DNA of 64,000 nt. It comes from Rhabditophanes sp. KR3021 (taxonomy: Eukaryota > Nematoda > Chromadorea > Rhabditida > Alloionematidae). Below, piece by piece: positions 45,639 through 57,905 of this stretch. Where the stretch lies: contig CAUJLY010000004.1 of NCBI GenBank assembly GCA_963281155.1, forward strand, positions 6,262,001-6,326,000, in the 5' to 3' direction. The notes beneath the pieces were generated by a model that ran no database searches, had not been told where the DNA came from, and was given only the letters and a program-made list of their open reading frames with translations. Each line of letters starts with the position of its first letter. Position 1 is the first letter of the stretch. The translations under genes were made by a program, and so were the position numbers.

Positions 45639-48512
45639 ATGGTCGTTAATACTAAAGAGCCCGAACCTATGGAAGTAGTTGGCAAAGAAGGAGAAGTCTC
45701 CAAAGATGCACCTAAGACTGAAGGTGGAGAAACAGTAAGTTAAATTGCCAACTAACCAATTTTTAATGACAATCCATTTTAGGATGAAGATCTGGAACTA
45801 AAGTCAAAGCTAGATGAGTTGACTGCGTTGCTAATTGTAAGTTTTAATCTTGTCTTGAAATGTCATCAATTTGATGTTTAGGCTAAAAGCGGTGACTTCT
45901 CTAAAAACTTGGCCACAGTTGGAGTACTGATTCGTGAATCGACGACATCCATCACAGCCGTTCCAAAGCCTCTAAAGTACCTTACTGAACACTACAAGAG
46001 TTTAGTTACTTTGTTTGAGTCTTTGCCGGAATCCGGTGACAAACAATTTCTCGCTGACATCGTATCTGTGATCGCTATGGTCGCCGGAGAGGGGATCGAT
46101 GTGGTCAAATACCGTTTGATGGGCAAAGGAGAACCTGTTGGAAACTGGGGAAACGAATACGTTAAGCATCTCACTCTTGACGTCGTCGCTGCATGGAAAG
46201 AGCCGGCAGCAAAGGAAGAAGCTATGTCAGTGGAACTGATGAATTTGGTTTCGGGGATCGTTGAGTACTACATCACACACAATTCGGAAGTAGAAGCCTG
46301 TGATCTTTTGATGGAAATTGACAGATTCGACGTCCTCATCAAGTTAGCTAAAGCCGGTGAATGCCAAAAACTCTGTAACTACTTACTCGCATGCGTGGCA
46401 TATGCTCCCGATCCAGACAATATTGCTCTTAACAAAGCGGCTATGGAGATTTACGAACAATTCGGACATGAGTATGAAAGTTTTAGGTGTGCTGTCATGT
46501 TGAATGATGTAGATCTCATCAAGCAGAAGATCAATGCCTGCAAAGAGGTGAATGTTAAGAAACAAATGGCTTTACTCCTCGGACGGCATCAGATGTTCTT
46601 GGAATTCGAGGATACCGAGGCTGATTTGCAAATCGCTGAACTGAATGCCAACACTCAATTGCACGAATTCTTCCTAGCTTTGGCTCGTGAACTTGACATC
46701 ATGGATCCTAAGACTCCTGACAACGTTTACAAAGTACACTTGGAGCCAAGAAATGGGTATCACTCACTTAATGCTGACAACACCACGCGCTTAGCTTTGA
46801 CTGCTGCCTTCGTCAATGGATTTGTGAATACTGGATTTGGAGTTGACAAAATCTTGTCCGACACTGGCGAAGCCAACAAGTTTTTGTTTAAAAACAAAGA
46901 GTACGGACTTTTCTCGGCTGCTGCGTCTCAAGGTCTGATCTGGAGATGGGACATCAACAAGGGATTCTCTCAATGTGATTCTCTCTTGTATGCTGACAAT
47001 GAGTTTGTCAAGGGAGGAACTTTACTTGCCCTAGCCATCATCTCATCTGGAGTTCAAGATCAATGTGATCCAGCATCGGCTATTTTGTTGGAACAACTAA
47101 AAGCTGACTCGACCCCAGTACGTCTTGGAGCAACCTTCGGTATGGGATTAGCTTATGCCAATTCAAAAAGAGAAACAGTCACAACGGATGCCGAGGGAGG
47201 TGTAATCTATGAATTAAGAAAAGTCTTTGCTGATGTCGATCCAGCCTCAACTGTTGAAGTAAAATGTGTTGCTGCCTTGTCACTAGGTCTGATTTGCGTA
47301 GCCTCAGCCAATAGTGTTGTTGCTGGAGACCTTCTTGGCTACTTGTTGGAACAGGAGGAGAATGATTTGTATGACGCTAACTTCAAGCTTGTGTCTTTAG
47401 CTATTGCTTTGATCTTCATGGGAACTCAAGACAAGTCTGAAGTATTTGTTGAATCTTGCAAAGACTTAAAGGGGGATTTCGGAAAAATGACTGCTTGTCT
47501 CGTTGACTGCATGGCCTACGCTGGAACTGGAAATGTTTTGAAGATTCAGGAACTCCTACATATCTGTTCTCAACATCCAGAACCAGAAAAAAAAGATGAA
47601 GCTCCTCAAGCTCCAACCAAAAAGTCAAAGAAGGAGAAAGCTGCTGAAATTCCAAAGACTGGACCCAAAAACGAATATGCTTTTTATCAATCTGTCGCTT
47701 GCTTTGGGATTGGTTTGATTGCAATGGGAGAAGAAGTCGGAAGTGAGATGTGCCTTCGTATGTTTGGTCATTTATTGAAGTATGGAGATTCAGCTGTGCG
47801 TAGAGCCGTTCCAATTGGTTTGGCTATGCTTTCAGTATCCAATCCCCAAATTCCAATCATGGAAGTACTGTCTAAATTCTGCCACGATGCCGATGCTGAT
47901 GTCGCTTGCAACTCAATTTTTTCACTCGGAATAATCTCTGCTGGTACTAATAATGCCCGAGTTGTGTCAATTCTGAGACAATTGGCCGGATATTACCACA
48001 AGAATGAAATTGCTTTGTCCTTAGTCAGAATGTCCCAAGGTTTGGTCCATCTTGGAAAGGGGACGATCACCTTAAATCCCTTCCACTCTTCAAGACAATT
48101 GATGTGCCCAACTGCTTTAGCTGGAATCGTAGCTACAGCTTTTTCATTTTTGGACCCCAAGTCAATGGCTCTCAACAACAGACAACACTACCTAAATTAC
48201 AATTTGGTGACTGCTATGAATCCTAGATACCTTATTACCCTAATTGAAGATGAAAACGATGCAAGCAAATTGAGACAGATAAATATTCCTGTCAGAGTCG
48301 GACAAGCCGTTGATACAGTAGGTCAAGCCGGGAAGCAAAGAGGGATCACTGGGTTCCAAACTCACACCACACCCGTTCTATTAGCATTTGGAGAAAAGGC
48401 TGAACTTGGATCTGATGAATATCTTCCCTTGTCTAGTCAATTAGAAGGTCTCGTAATTTTAAAGAAAAACCCTGATTTTGAAGCTGAAGAGAAGGCCGAA
48501 AAGGCAAAATAA
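45639..48512 (+). CDS. PSMD2: 26S proteasome non-ATPase regulatory subunit 2 (RPN1)
   Basis: Three exons (45639-45734, 45783-45836, 45882-48512) give 926 residues, near the usual ~910. RPN1 is the large base subunit that docks ubiquitin receptors and UBL shuttles. Supporting sequence includes the N-terminal LESLPESGDKQFLADIVSV-type helical repeat, the LCNYLLACVAYAPDPDN block, the toroid PC repeats with Gly/Ala-rich cores (GGTLLALAIISSGVQ, LGATFGMGLAYAN, VAALSLGLICVASAN, YQSVACFGIGLIAMGEE), and the C-terminal TTPVLLAFGEKAELGSDEYL..LEGLVILKKNP. A Lys/Glu/Pro-rich loop interrupts the toroid at about 625-655, as in orthologues. The first two exons are short (32 and 18 codons). Introns are 48 and 45 nt. 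GC content is higher than in flanking orphans, consistent with strong expression. Confidence 0.97.
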
Positions 48513-48852
48513 TTATATTTTAAATTAATTCGATGTGATAAAATATTTTTCGGTAAACTATATTTATTATTTAATTTTCTATCAATTCGATAAATAAAGT
48601 TCCTGTCATGAAAATAAACAACCTAATTAAAATTCCTATTTACCTTCTAAATGTGCTTATTTAACTTCTAAATTTATATTTATTTAACTTCCAAACCTAT
48701 CTAATTAAATTTGCTTATTAATATAAAATTGTATAAAAGGCGTCGAAATTTAATGCAATCAAACCACTATTTATGCGTCATCATTATGCTCAATGACATA
48801 TCCAAATTTTTGCCTCTTTTCGGAGACACTTTGAAGATGCACAACTAAGATT
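48513..48852. other. Intergenic
   Basis: About 340 bases, with an AATAAA at about 48592 for RPN1. No other signal is seen. Confidence 0.5.
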
Positions 48853-49389
48853 ATGGATGTACTTGATTCTGCTACAGATGCCTTGAATAATCTTGACAAA
48901 ACGACTTGCTTTGAAAATAAAGTTAAGGGCCAATTTATTGATAAAGAAGATACTACTACAGGTATTATTCAACATCAGAATAGCATCGAAACTAAAGCTA
49001 GGGAGGTTGTCGTAGTTTCTAGTTTGGCTCATCCACTTCAGGTCACTGCTCCATTCTTGCAACATCCTCCATCTGTACCTAAAAAGGTTGTTGTTGCTTC
49101 AAGCATGACTCGTCAACACAAAGTTACTACTCCATTGCAACATTGTCCAATCCAAATACACATTAATGGTTATGACATTGCTTCTACTGTTAATTCCCAG
49201 ATTTCTTTCACATCATCAGCTCAAAGAGAACATAACGAATGCTGCAACTTTGATCGCCGTACTTATTTGGAATTGAAAGAAATATCTGATATGTCAGGAT
49301 ATTACGAGAAGAAAGTAAAAAGAAGCAAGCTGCCAAGATCAAGAAGAGATGTTGCAATCAAAAGAAAATGGTCAAAGACACCAAAGTAA
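48853..49389 (+). CDS. Orphan 178-residue protein with an internal duplication
   Basis: An ATG at 48853 opens 178 codons to TAA. The middle holds two related ~27-residue units (VVVVSSLAHPLQVTAPFLQH.. and VVVASSMTRQHKVTTPLQHC..), so a segment has duplicated. The C-terminus is strongly basic (YYEKKVKRSKLPRSRRDVAI, then KRKWSKTPK), like a nuclear or DNA-binding tail. No signal peptide or membrane segment is seen, and I do not recognise the family. A minus-strand frame (48790-49065) overlaps it but is less protein-like. Confidence 0.5.
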   Translation: MDVLDSATDALNNLDKTTCFENKVKGQFIDKEDTTTGIIQHQNSIETKAREVVVVSSLAHPLQVTAPFLQHPPSVPKKVVVASSMTRQHKVTTPLQHCPIQIHINGYDIASTVNSQISFTSSAQREHNECCNFDRRTYLELKEISDMSGYYEKKVKRSKLPRSRRDVAIKRKWSKTPK

Positions 49390-50053
49390 CATCACTCACG
49401 CTCACTCACAAATCCACTTTCATCCTAACCAACCCCGCGTCAACTTGAAATCTGTTTACAATACAAATACGAATTGTCAAGAAGAAAATGTTGCCAAAAA
49501 AGGTAAAGGGTGTGTTCTTGACAAGTAGTTGAAGATTATTAACCTCCGCAAAATAAATTGACAACTGCATTTAACAAGATTAACTCTTACAATCTAATTG
49601 TATTCTTTTTTATTTTGGTTATTGTACAACTAACTTCATCTGTTATACTAAAAATGTACGAAAGTCTTAATTTGACTTAATGCAATTATTTATGTTAATG
49701 AAAATAAGACTTTGGCGTTTGTAAACAATTTATTTAAAGCAAACTTCGCTATGACTTTTCATAATCAAATCGAATAAAAATGTAAGGTTTTAATGTATAA
49801 ATAAAGATCAAGTATATAGTTCATTTACACTATATTTGTTTACGTGTGATAATTAGAAACGAATTACTAACACGTAAGCATAATTTTATTATGGATATTT
49901 TTGTGAACTTAAATTGAATTTATATGTTTGCGTATAGTAATAACGAATATTGTGAAAGACGACATCGTTTGATGATTTCAAGAATGAGAGAGATTTTTTA
50001 TTGATAATACAATTCAAAAAATATTAAAAGGAATATATTATAAAAGACTTTGA
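49390..50053. other. Intergenic
   Basis: About 660 AT-rich bases lie before the 3' end of the exchanger. No supported feature is seen. Confidence 0.5.
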
Positions 50054-53000
50054 TTAAAAACTGATAATACAGTAATTGTCAAGAACATTGATGAGAATGT
50101 AAATAATCCAGACAAAGATAAATAATGCTCCTGCAGCGTATTTTTGCTTGGCTGGTCCTCCGAGTTCGCCTCCCCATTCCGATTTTCTACGAATCATGAG
50201 CACAGTTATGCAAATCATAGATCCAATGATGAAAAGAACTACTGAGAGTGTTAAAGATCCGGCATCTACTCTAAATTCTGTTCCATTCATGAAGTGGTGG
50301 AAAGCAGCAATTGACCAGGCGATTCCAATACCAAGGAATACATTAACTAAATTCGTATGAAGTTTATTTAATATTTAGATTATTTGACGTACCCGCGTTA
50401 CTTCCTGTGACATTCCCGATACTTGAATCAGCATACTTGTCATGAACTGCTGCGATCTTTGAAGCAAAGGTATCCGGAACACTAGTACCCAAGGCCACAA
50501 TACTAATAGCAACAATCGTGTCTTTTAAGCCTATCGCGCATCCGAGTAAACTAGCCGCATCTCCGATGAATGCCGTCAAAATACCAATAAATATGATTGA
50601 AACAATGAAGCATAACCAGCCACCTAAATGTTCAAAATGAATGAATAAAGTAATTAAAAGAATGGAAAATCATCAAACTGTTTAAATGGAATGTTAAAAT
50701 ATTATTATGTTTGGACTTACCTCCAGCATCTGTTGGTGGAATGATGGCAAACAGTAGTTTCCAAGGCATAGCAAAAGCATGCAAGATACGTTCCGTCATA
50801 CTTATCACACCATCTCCGTTGGCATCTTCGACTTCAAATACTTCTGCGAATTGCTGTTTCCAAGAGGAAGTACCTACAAGGATAGAGGTATTTGCTTTAC
50901 AAAGCATTTTATCTACAAAGTTTTTGAATTCCTTATCTTCGGTGATAGTGATACGACACCTGACATGTTCACCTAACCTAGCTGATCCATCTGCATCACC
51001 CTCCGTTTGGACTTCTTCAGTTGAATAAGGCGCATTTAGGAGGACATAAAAATCTTCAGACTTTTCATACTCATCGTCATTGATGATGTCAATGTTGATG
51101 AATCCTTTTGATTGGCCATCCTTAAAGATTATCTCATTTGTCTTGACAACAAAATCTCTCCCATTTATTGCTGTTCCATTAGCAACAGTGAAAGGAAGAT
51201 GAACTTCTCCTCTGGCTCCTTTTGATCTTTGAACTTCCAAGGAGAAGGTTCCCGAATTTTCAGAAACTTTCTCGGCTTCTGATCTGAACAAGAAGTATCC
51301 AGCATGATCATCATCAATGATTACAACAGTAGCCTGTGATTTTGGTCCGAGTCGAGCAGGAACAGTGATATTCTCAGGTCCATCGATATAAGCAGTTACT
51401 TGAGACAAAATAACTTTGAAATCTTCATCATCTTCATACACATCATTATCAATAATCTTAATAGGAATTTCGAGAACTTGATCAGTTGGTCTGAACATTA
51501 GAGTTCCGCTTGTGGGAATGTAATCAGTATGCTCACCAGCTGTTCCTGATTCTGTTCGGTAGTTGACTTTTATCACTATGTTATCACTTAAGCTCCCTCT
51601 ATCGACTTTGACTCGAGTAGCAACGATTCCGCAGTTTTCCAAACACATATAATGGACAGATTCGAATTCAACTGTCACGATTTTGATTTCAGGTGGTGAC
51701 AAATTTTCGTCTTTCAACAATTGCTTGGCCTTCTTCTTGATAGCTTTGGCGTTTAACTTTCCTCCTAAAACCAACTTGTTATTAATATATTTAGATATCT
51801 TTTTTGAATAAATAGTTGCACAAATAAAAGGACCACCACTGGCAGCTGAATAGATTGCTGTAAAGAAACTTGAAGAAAGAAAAAGAAGAGTTAAGATAAT
51901 CTTGGATAAAGTTAAGGCAACGTTATCAAAAATATTAGATGTTATCTGGCCTGAAAGACATAGTCCAAATGCTGCCAACAACGCATATATTTACTTCTTT
52001 TTGGATCCAAGAGCTGACTGAAGACAACGTTTTTGACGACTTTCAATTGTTTGAAAGAGCAATTTGTTATGCGGGGAATCTAAAAAAGACGAAACACCAG
52101 ATGACCACTACTACTATTACAACTCTACATTAAAGAAAGGCGATCTTTTTGACAGGAAGGAGAATAGAATCAATCGAGGCTGGATTGGAAATGCTTATTG
52201 TAATGCTGCCTGCTAGTTCAAAAACAGCTTCTGAGAATCTTGAGTACACTTGCATGGAACGCTACAAGTGGCAAATCACAAATTGCGGTCACGGAAAATG
52301 CTCTATCAAAGAAACGTATCTCCTCAACTCAAAAAGCCTGTGAAATCGGAGCTATCTTAGCTAGAATGGTCTTCGATGCAAGAGCAATCGCTCAAACCAA
52401 ATTGTAATTATTGTCTCTTTATCATTTTTGTAATAATACATTTTTTGCAATCTCGATATAATTACCTAAAATTAAAAAAATTAGTTAAAATCACGTTAGT
52501 AACGAGTACCTCCAGTTATTTCCTTTCCAGCTTGAATACGGTAGAAAGCTCTACTTCTTGGAGCATTCATAAATATTTCATGGGTAGTTAGTTCTTCCAA
52601 CTCTTTCAAACTCAAATCTGGATGCGTATTTCTGAGGTCATGGAAGACTTGCATATAAGCTGCCTTTTGTTGTTCAAAAGCTGCGATATTATCAGCATTA
52701 CTTTTGTCTAACAAACTGATGGTGGCCTCGTTTTTGTTGTTAAGTGCTCGTTTGGACTTGGGTGAAACGGGGCCAGATGGTGCTTCAATATCACGTCTGA
52801 TCATTGTGTTTCTTGTTCTTTGTCTTCTAAATTCTAATATTTTTTGCCCGAATGGCAGCGTTTTCTTATTAGCAAAGAAAGCTGAGGCAACGGTTAATGG
52901 GAAGAAGGCAAAGGTCATAAGTGCTTCAGTTAATGTAACCACATTCGGCGTAAATACAACCAAAATCAAGTACAACCAGATGTATGCAAATGTCGACCAA

Positions 53001-53584
53001 ATCACAGTAACCCAAAACACATCTAAACGGTTTATAGTCCTCACTTCCCCAGCAGGCACGCACATTATGCAGATGGCAATGATTATGAAGAAATTGAAGG
53101 AAGCTGAACCGACAATCGTCGATGGCCCCAAATCTCCTGCCTCATAACCCATCGTAAACACCTCAATGATGGAGAGTAAAATCTCAGGTGCGGAGGATCC
53201 TAAGGCCATCAGAGTCAAATTGGAAACAGTTTCATTCCAAACCCTGATTAAAACATAATAAGGAGATCCATCTGGTTTTCTTAGGCAAACTTCCTTTTCT
53301 TTAGAAGTGATTACTTCGATGGCGGCCATAAATCTATCCGATACAATTGAAACACCATAAAACAGATACATTAACAGCAAAAAATAAACACTTCCTCGGG
53401 TCAGCTTTTGGGCAAAAGTAGCAGTTGGGCCAGTAGGGTGCCAAACAGGCAACACCAATCCATCCTTGCAAGGTTTACTTTCCGAGCATTTAGCCTCCTT
53501 CAGACTTTGATTCTTCACTGCCTGGCCATCGCCCAAAATTACCAATATCAGGCAACAAAAACCAAATAAAGCGATCTTCATCAA
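50054..53584 (-). CDS. SLC8: Na+/Ca2+ exchanger (NCX/SLC8 type)
   Basis: Four exons (53584-52510, 51764-50721, 50623-50393, 50346-50054) join in frame to 880 residues. A signal peptide (1-22) and a Cys-rich start lead to the N-terminal helices. The alpha-1 repeat is [20 protein letters not shown] with the GSASFNFF signature. A basic XIP-like stretch opens the cytoplasmic loop ([12 protein letters not shown]). Two Calx-beta calcium-binding domains follow ([26 protein letters not shown] and [21 protein letters not shown], both with acidic Ca2+ sites). The alpha-2 repeat is [20 protein letters not shown] and [19 protein letters not shown], and the last TM pair ends the protein. It is a plasma-membrane 3Na+:1Ca2+ antiporter. 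Intron 1 (745 nt) is long and contains coding-like sequence on the opposite strand. Introns 2 and 3 are 97 and 46 nt. Confidence 0.96.
51939..52408 (+). pseudogene. Coding-like relic on opposite strand in NCX intron 1
   Basis: Plus-strand open pieces in different frames fill most of the exchanger's first intron. A 64-codon piece ([20 protein letters not shown], then [13 protein letters not shown]) is followed by [20 protein letters not shown]. After a frame change comes [20 protein letters not shown] and [20 protein letters not shown], ending at TAA 52408. The last piece in particular reads like a conserved protein C-terminus. No single open frame or simple splicing joins them, so I call it a decayed gene or retrocopy of unknown family. 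Confidence 0.35.
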
Positions 53585-56409
53585 GGTTCCTTATCAAGTA
53601 AATATAGAAAATAAGTTATCCTAAATAATAAGAAGTAAGTATCTCTCAAATAATTAGTTCATTTATGCACTTTCAAAGATAAGATAATGATGTTGGCCAG
53701 TCGCCGTTATTATTATCAATAAATATGTATATGCTTATACATATCTATATGTTTAAATAACACGTAGTATAGATACACATTAACCTCAAGCAATATATTA
53801 AATTTCGTTAATCAAGTTGAGGTCGAAAATAAAATTTGTATTTCAATAATAGACATAAATAACGCAATAAGATGCATTTAAATAGTAGTAAATTAATATG
53901 TAAACTTGGTTGGATCTTCTAACAAAATATTTGGATCATAAAGAAGCAATCAAACTACTATTATTTATGATGACCACCTTCGCAAAAAACAGATACTTGC
54001 GCGCCCATTACAAACGACTTCCTATCTTTTACTTATTTTGATTATGTAGCCCAATAAATTATACCATCAAGCAATGTAATTCGAGTTATATCGACTGATA
54101 AAACTAAATTGGTTTTAGTATCATCCAAATACCAATGATAAGAAGATATCATATAAATGCTACATATGTGTATTTATAGATTTATATTTTTAAATAAATA
54201 GCAAGTGCATAAAGCTTTCTGCAACTTTATTTTTTGTTAAGAAACACCAAATTGAAACATGTATTTAACATGTTCTATAATCTAACTACGATGTAGTGAT
54301 ATATTTTTACTACTGGTGCTATTATATAAAAAATCCTATTAGAATGTGAACAATAAGTATTTATGCACATATACCTTTTTATATCAAACATATTAAAAGG
54401 TGTTGACAACAAAAAATCTTTCATACCTATGGTTGATGAATCAGCAGTGTTACAACAGAACTTAATCTCTGTCGTGGGATTGAATTGTGTTGATATACTA
54501 TATATTAGATGGAGACTACTTATACCATATCCGAAGGAACGAATCTACGTTGAGGCACGGCGAAATGAGGTTAAGGACTATATTGAGAGATATGCATAAA
54601 ATACATGTGCAAAATATAGAAAAGATGTAGAGATATATTTATTGCCTTTTTAAACGTATATTTACCAAAGCAAAATCTAGTCTTAATAAGTGAGGTATAA
54701 GTCGTTGTAATGATATTAATATTAAATTTGTTGACAGACAACTCCACACCCAAAACAACAACCACATTACCTCATTTTGCTCACATTGCTTGACATTACT
54801 TCAGTGGCACATGAAAGTGACTAATTTAAGGTCTAAACATTCTTTATATCAAAATATATAAATTTGGTAATCTCAAAATATACGTTTTCCTTAATATGAG
54901 AATAAAATCTCGGCAAAGGTATACCAAAAATAAAACTTAATTAAATCATAAAATAGACACGTAAAGTGAAAATGACTAAGTCATATATTGTGATGTATAA
55001 ATACAGATCATTACAAGCCTGATTACCCCCGCAATTAAATAATACACCAAAATATGTTTGTTTCTAATTTTTAGTTCTCGGTCCTTCTATCAAAATTAAA
55101 TGTGAATCAGTTAACAACAAAATTAGATAATTTATATATCTTGGCTTTTTGCTAGAAGAATATAGTTGAAAAAATGATGTACAGTTTGTACGCCTATACT
55201 TACTTTTTTTATTTTTGAAAAAGTATATACAACTATTTTTGTTGCGGTTAATGGTTTATAATGTGAAAATTGTGTTCAGGGGCGAGCACCCCCAAAATCG
55301 ACGACGACCCACTACTTTCAAATTATATTAATTAGCGAAACAACAAAAAATCCATTAGAGGATAAACAAAATATTTTGTTCAATAAAAAAGATACTACTA
55401 AAGACTAAAAATGGAAGACTAAATGTAGTTTACAATAAGAACGCAATTTAACTGCAAAATAATTATTTACCAACAACTGAAAATATTTTGAAGAAATATT
55501 AAAAATACGTATATTTAAGTAATTTAACAGGTGGCCATAACTACATGCGCAGAAATGATGATCAGTCGGGAATAGTAGAACATATTTATTTATTCCCAAC
55601 CATAGAGCTTATCTTTTATTTGGGGTTGTATTTGTTGCAAACAATGGAGAAGGGTACGCTCAGTTGAAAATATATTTGTTGAAAGCATTTCACTAACAAA
55701 CTTTTTTTCTATTCATTCCATCAACGTTCAACTCAAATATTTGTGGTGATGCATTTTTATCTTTAAAGTGATGTAATCAGGAATGTTTTGTGACCAGTAA
55801 AGAGTCCAAACTTGGACTAAGTTTTTTTTCGTTTTAGTCTCGTATATTGGTCTAAGTTGTATGACGTCAATGAATACCAGCGCCAAATTGCGGGCATAAT
55901 TAAGTTGTGTATAATATATGATGTTAAACGTAAAAAATGGAAAAATTGTATTATACAATCAGTTGATCACATTAAAAAATAATAGTCTACGCAAACAACA
56001 AAAATGCAGTGGCAAAAAGATCATAGGTAGCGGTAAAATTTGCGTACACCAATATAAGTATCCTTTCACCCATATACAACTACTTTATGTTTAGGTTGAC
56101 GCATGACCTCGCATCAATACACGTTGATTTGAACCCTACAATGGTTAATGGTGTGTCTTTTTATTTTAACAATTAATGGGTCTAGTATTTTTGCGTATAT
56201 TTGTGAATAAGGTAGCGACTTGGTTTAAAATTTATTGATATGTTAAGATACGACCATATGCATATAAATAAATATATCACTGATAAACAATTAAAAATTC
56301 TTATTCTCTACTACCAAGGCAACGGCGTAACAACCGAAAATATAAACTGGTCTATATAAGACATATCTTTTGAGTTGTCAGAAAAAGAACATCTCTAGAA
56401 CATCTATCT
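53585..56409. other. Gene-poor region
   Basis: About 2.8 kb upstream of the exchanger is very AT-rich. Short open frames (for example 54363-54599, 55728-55958) show no family resemblance or proper starts. It probably includes the exchanger promoter and the 3' flank of the LDAH-like gene. Confidence 0.5.
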
Positions 56410-57479
56410 CTAAATTGGTTGATATTGTCCCAATAATGAAGCCATCTTGTCAGCCATCGTTATGCTATCATTAATTACGAAGGCATGTTCACAATGACTG
56501 TCATCAATGATGATGTGATCAGAAGGAATCTGGTTTCGGTTGAGCATGTCAGTTGCGAATTGAAGTGGCGCCCAGCCATCTTCTTTGCCATAATAAATGT
56601 AGACTAGATCTTTGATCGGTTCTAAGTCAAATGAATATTCATTGACTACATCAAGTTCATCTCTAGCCATATGTATTATATTTGAAAGAACAGTAGAATT
56701 AAACAACTCAACAGTAGATTCAATTACACACTCCGGGACGACTCCTCGATCTGAGCCAAAATGTTTTTTAATTAAATATTCCTTTACAGTGGCTGGCATC
56801 CAGTCAAACCAAACAGTAACACAACCGGCAACTAAGGGATAATCGTCAAAGAACTAAAAATATAAGGGGACCAAAATTAACATTCTACATAATTAAGAGT
56901 ATTTACCCTCAGTAAAGAATAGAGCTTTCTTCCATTAGGCGTTTCTGCCATTCTTTCTATTGTTGGAAAAAGACCAACTGCCAACCCTGTCTTGTATCCA
57001 TTCGTCTTGAGGGTTAACATCAAGTTAAAGGCCATATACGAGCCGATGGAGTGTCCTAGTACGTAGATGGGATTGTTCTTGGATAGATTTTCTCTGACAA
57101 AAGAATATTTATGATTAACTTGAGTTGCCAATTTAAATTTGGATGGCGAATCAGAAGCGTCATCTTTAGAATCACTCTTAACATGATTCAAATGTGAAAT
57201 AGCCAAAAATACATATTCTCTTTTGGGGTGGTTTACAGCTAATGTTTCCAAGAGATGAGTTCCAAATTTAGTGTAAAAGTGGTCGGAGCCTGGATTTCCT
57301 GCAAAAATAAAAGATTAATCTGAGTGTTAGTGTTGAAGGATATTGCCTGGTATAAGTAGAATAACATTTGTGCCCTCTGAAAAAGTGAGCATTTTATCTG
57401 TGGCAATTAATTGTTTAGATAAAAGGGTAATCCTTGTTTGCTGACCAGCAACGGAAATCCATTTCGACAATTTAATCAT
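56410..57479 (-). CDS. LDAH: LDAH-type lipid droplet-associated serine hydrolase
   Basis: Three exons (57479-57347, 57298-56907, 56853-56410) encode 322 residues, the normal length of LDAH (C2orf43). The oxyanion-side motif LIPGNPGSDHFYTKF is split by intron 1. The nucleophile elbow is GHSIGSY. The catalytic Asp is probably within IYYGKEDGW, and the His within DDSHCEHAF. The family acts on lipid droplets, affecting cholesterol ester or triglyceride turnover. Intron 1 (57346-57299, 48 nt) begins with GC (CCAG/GCAATA), and the conserved IPGNPG motif is restored only by this splice, so it is a GC-AG intron. Intron 2 (53 nt) is GT-AG. A Ser/Asp-rich insert (SDSKDDASDSPSK) follows the first beta strands. 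Confidence 0.9.
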
Positions 57480-57905
57480 CTGAAAATATTGTTCATCAAA
57501 TATCATTAAAATAAATACTTCAAAACAAAGACATTAATACAATACATTAGTTAATTTTAAAAAAACAAAAAAGAGAAAATTCACTTTGACTATTTACACA
57601 CTTATTTAGACAGTTTATTTTAGTCAATGAAAATAAATATGTCCAATATTGTTTCACAAAAATTGCTTGGAAATGTGTCTCGGAAAAGATAATGAGAAAA
57701 TAATTTGAGAAGTTGTTAATTGGAAGGTGTATTTTATTTAAATAATAAGAAGTGTTAGCCAAAATTTATTTAATCACAAATTGACATAAACAAATATACA
57801 AATTAAAAAGGCAATTTTTAAACATATTTTGTACTTGATATTATATAAATAATTTAATATATCAATGTGATCTCGGGATTTGAATAATAGGACCTTCAGT
57901 TACCA
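57480..57905. other. Intergenic
   Basis: About 425 bases lie between RPN11's 3' end and the LDAH start. They hold the 3' UTR of RPN11, with AATAA-type signals, and presumably the LDAH promoter. Confidence 0.45.

Noticed and set aside
48790..49065. Minus-strand frame over the 178-residue orphan
   Set aside because: Shorter, Cys/Ile-rich and without a clear start. The plus-strand frame is longer, with an ATG and a basic tail.
54363..54599. 78-codon plus-strand frame upstream of NCX
   Set aside because: No domain, no splice context. Open-frame length is near chance for such AT-rich sequence.
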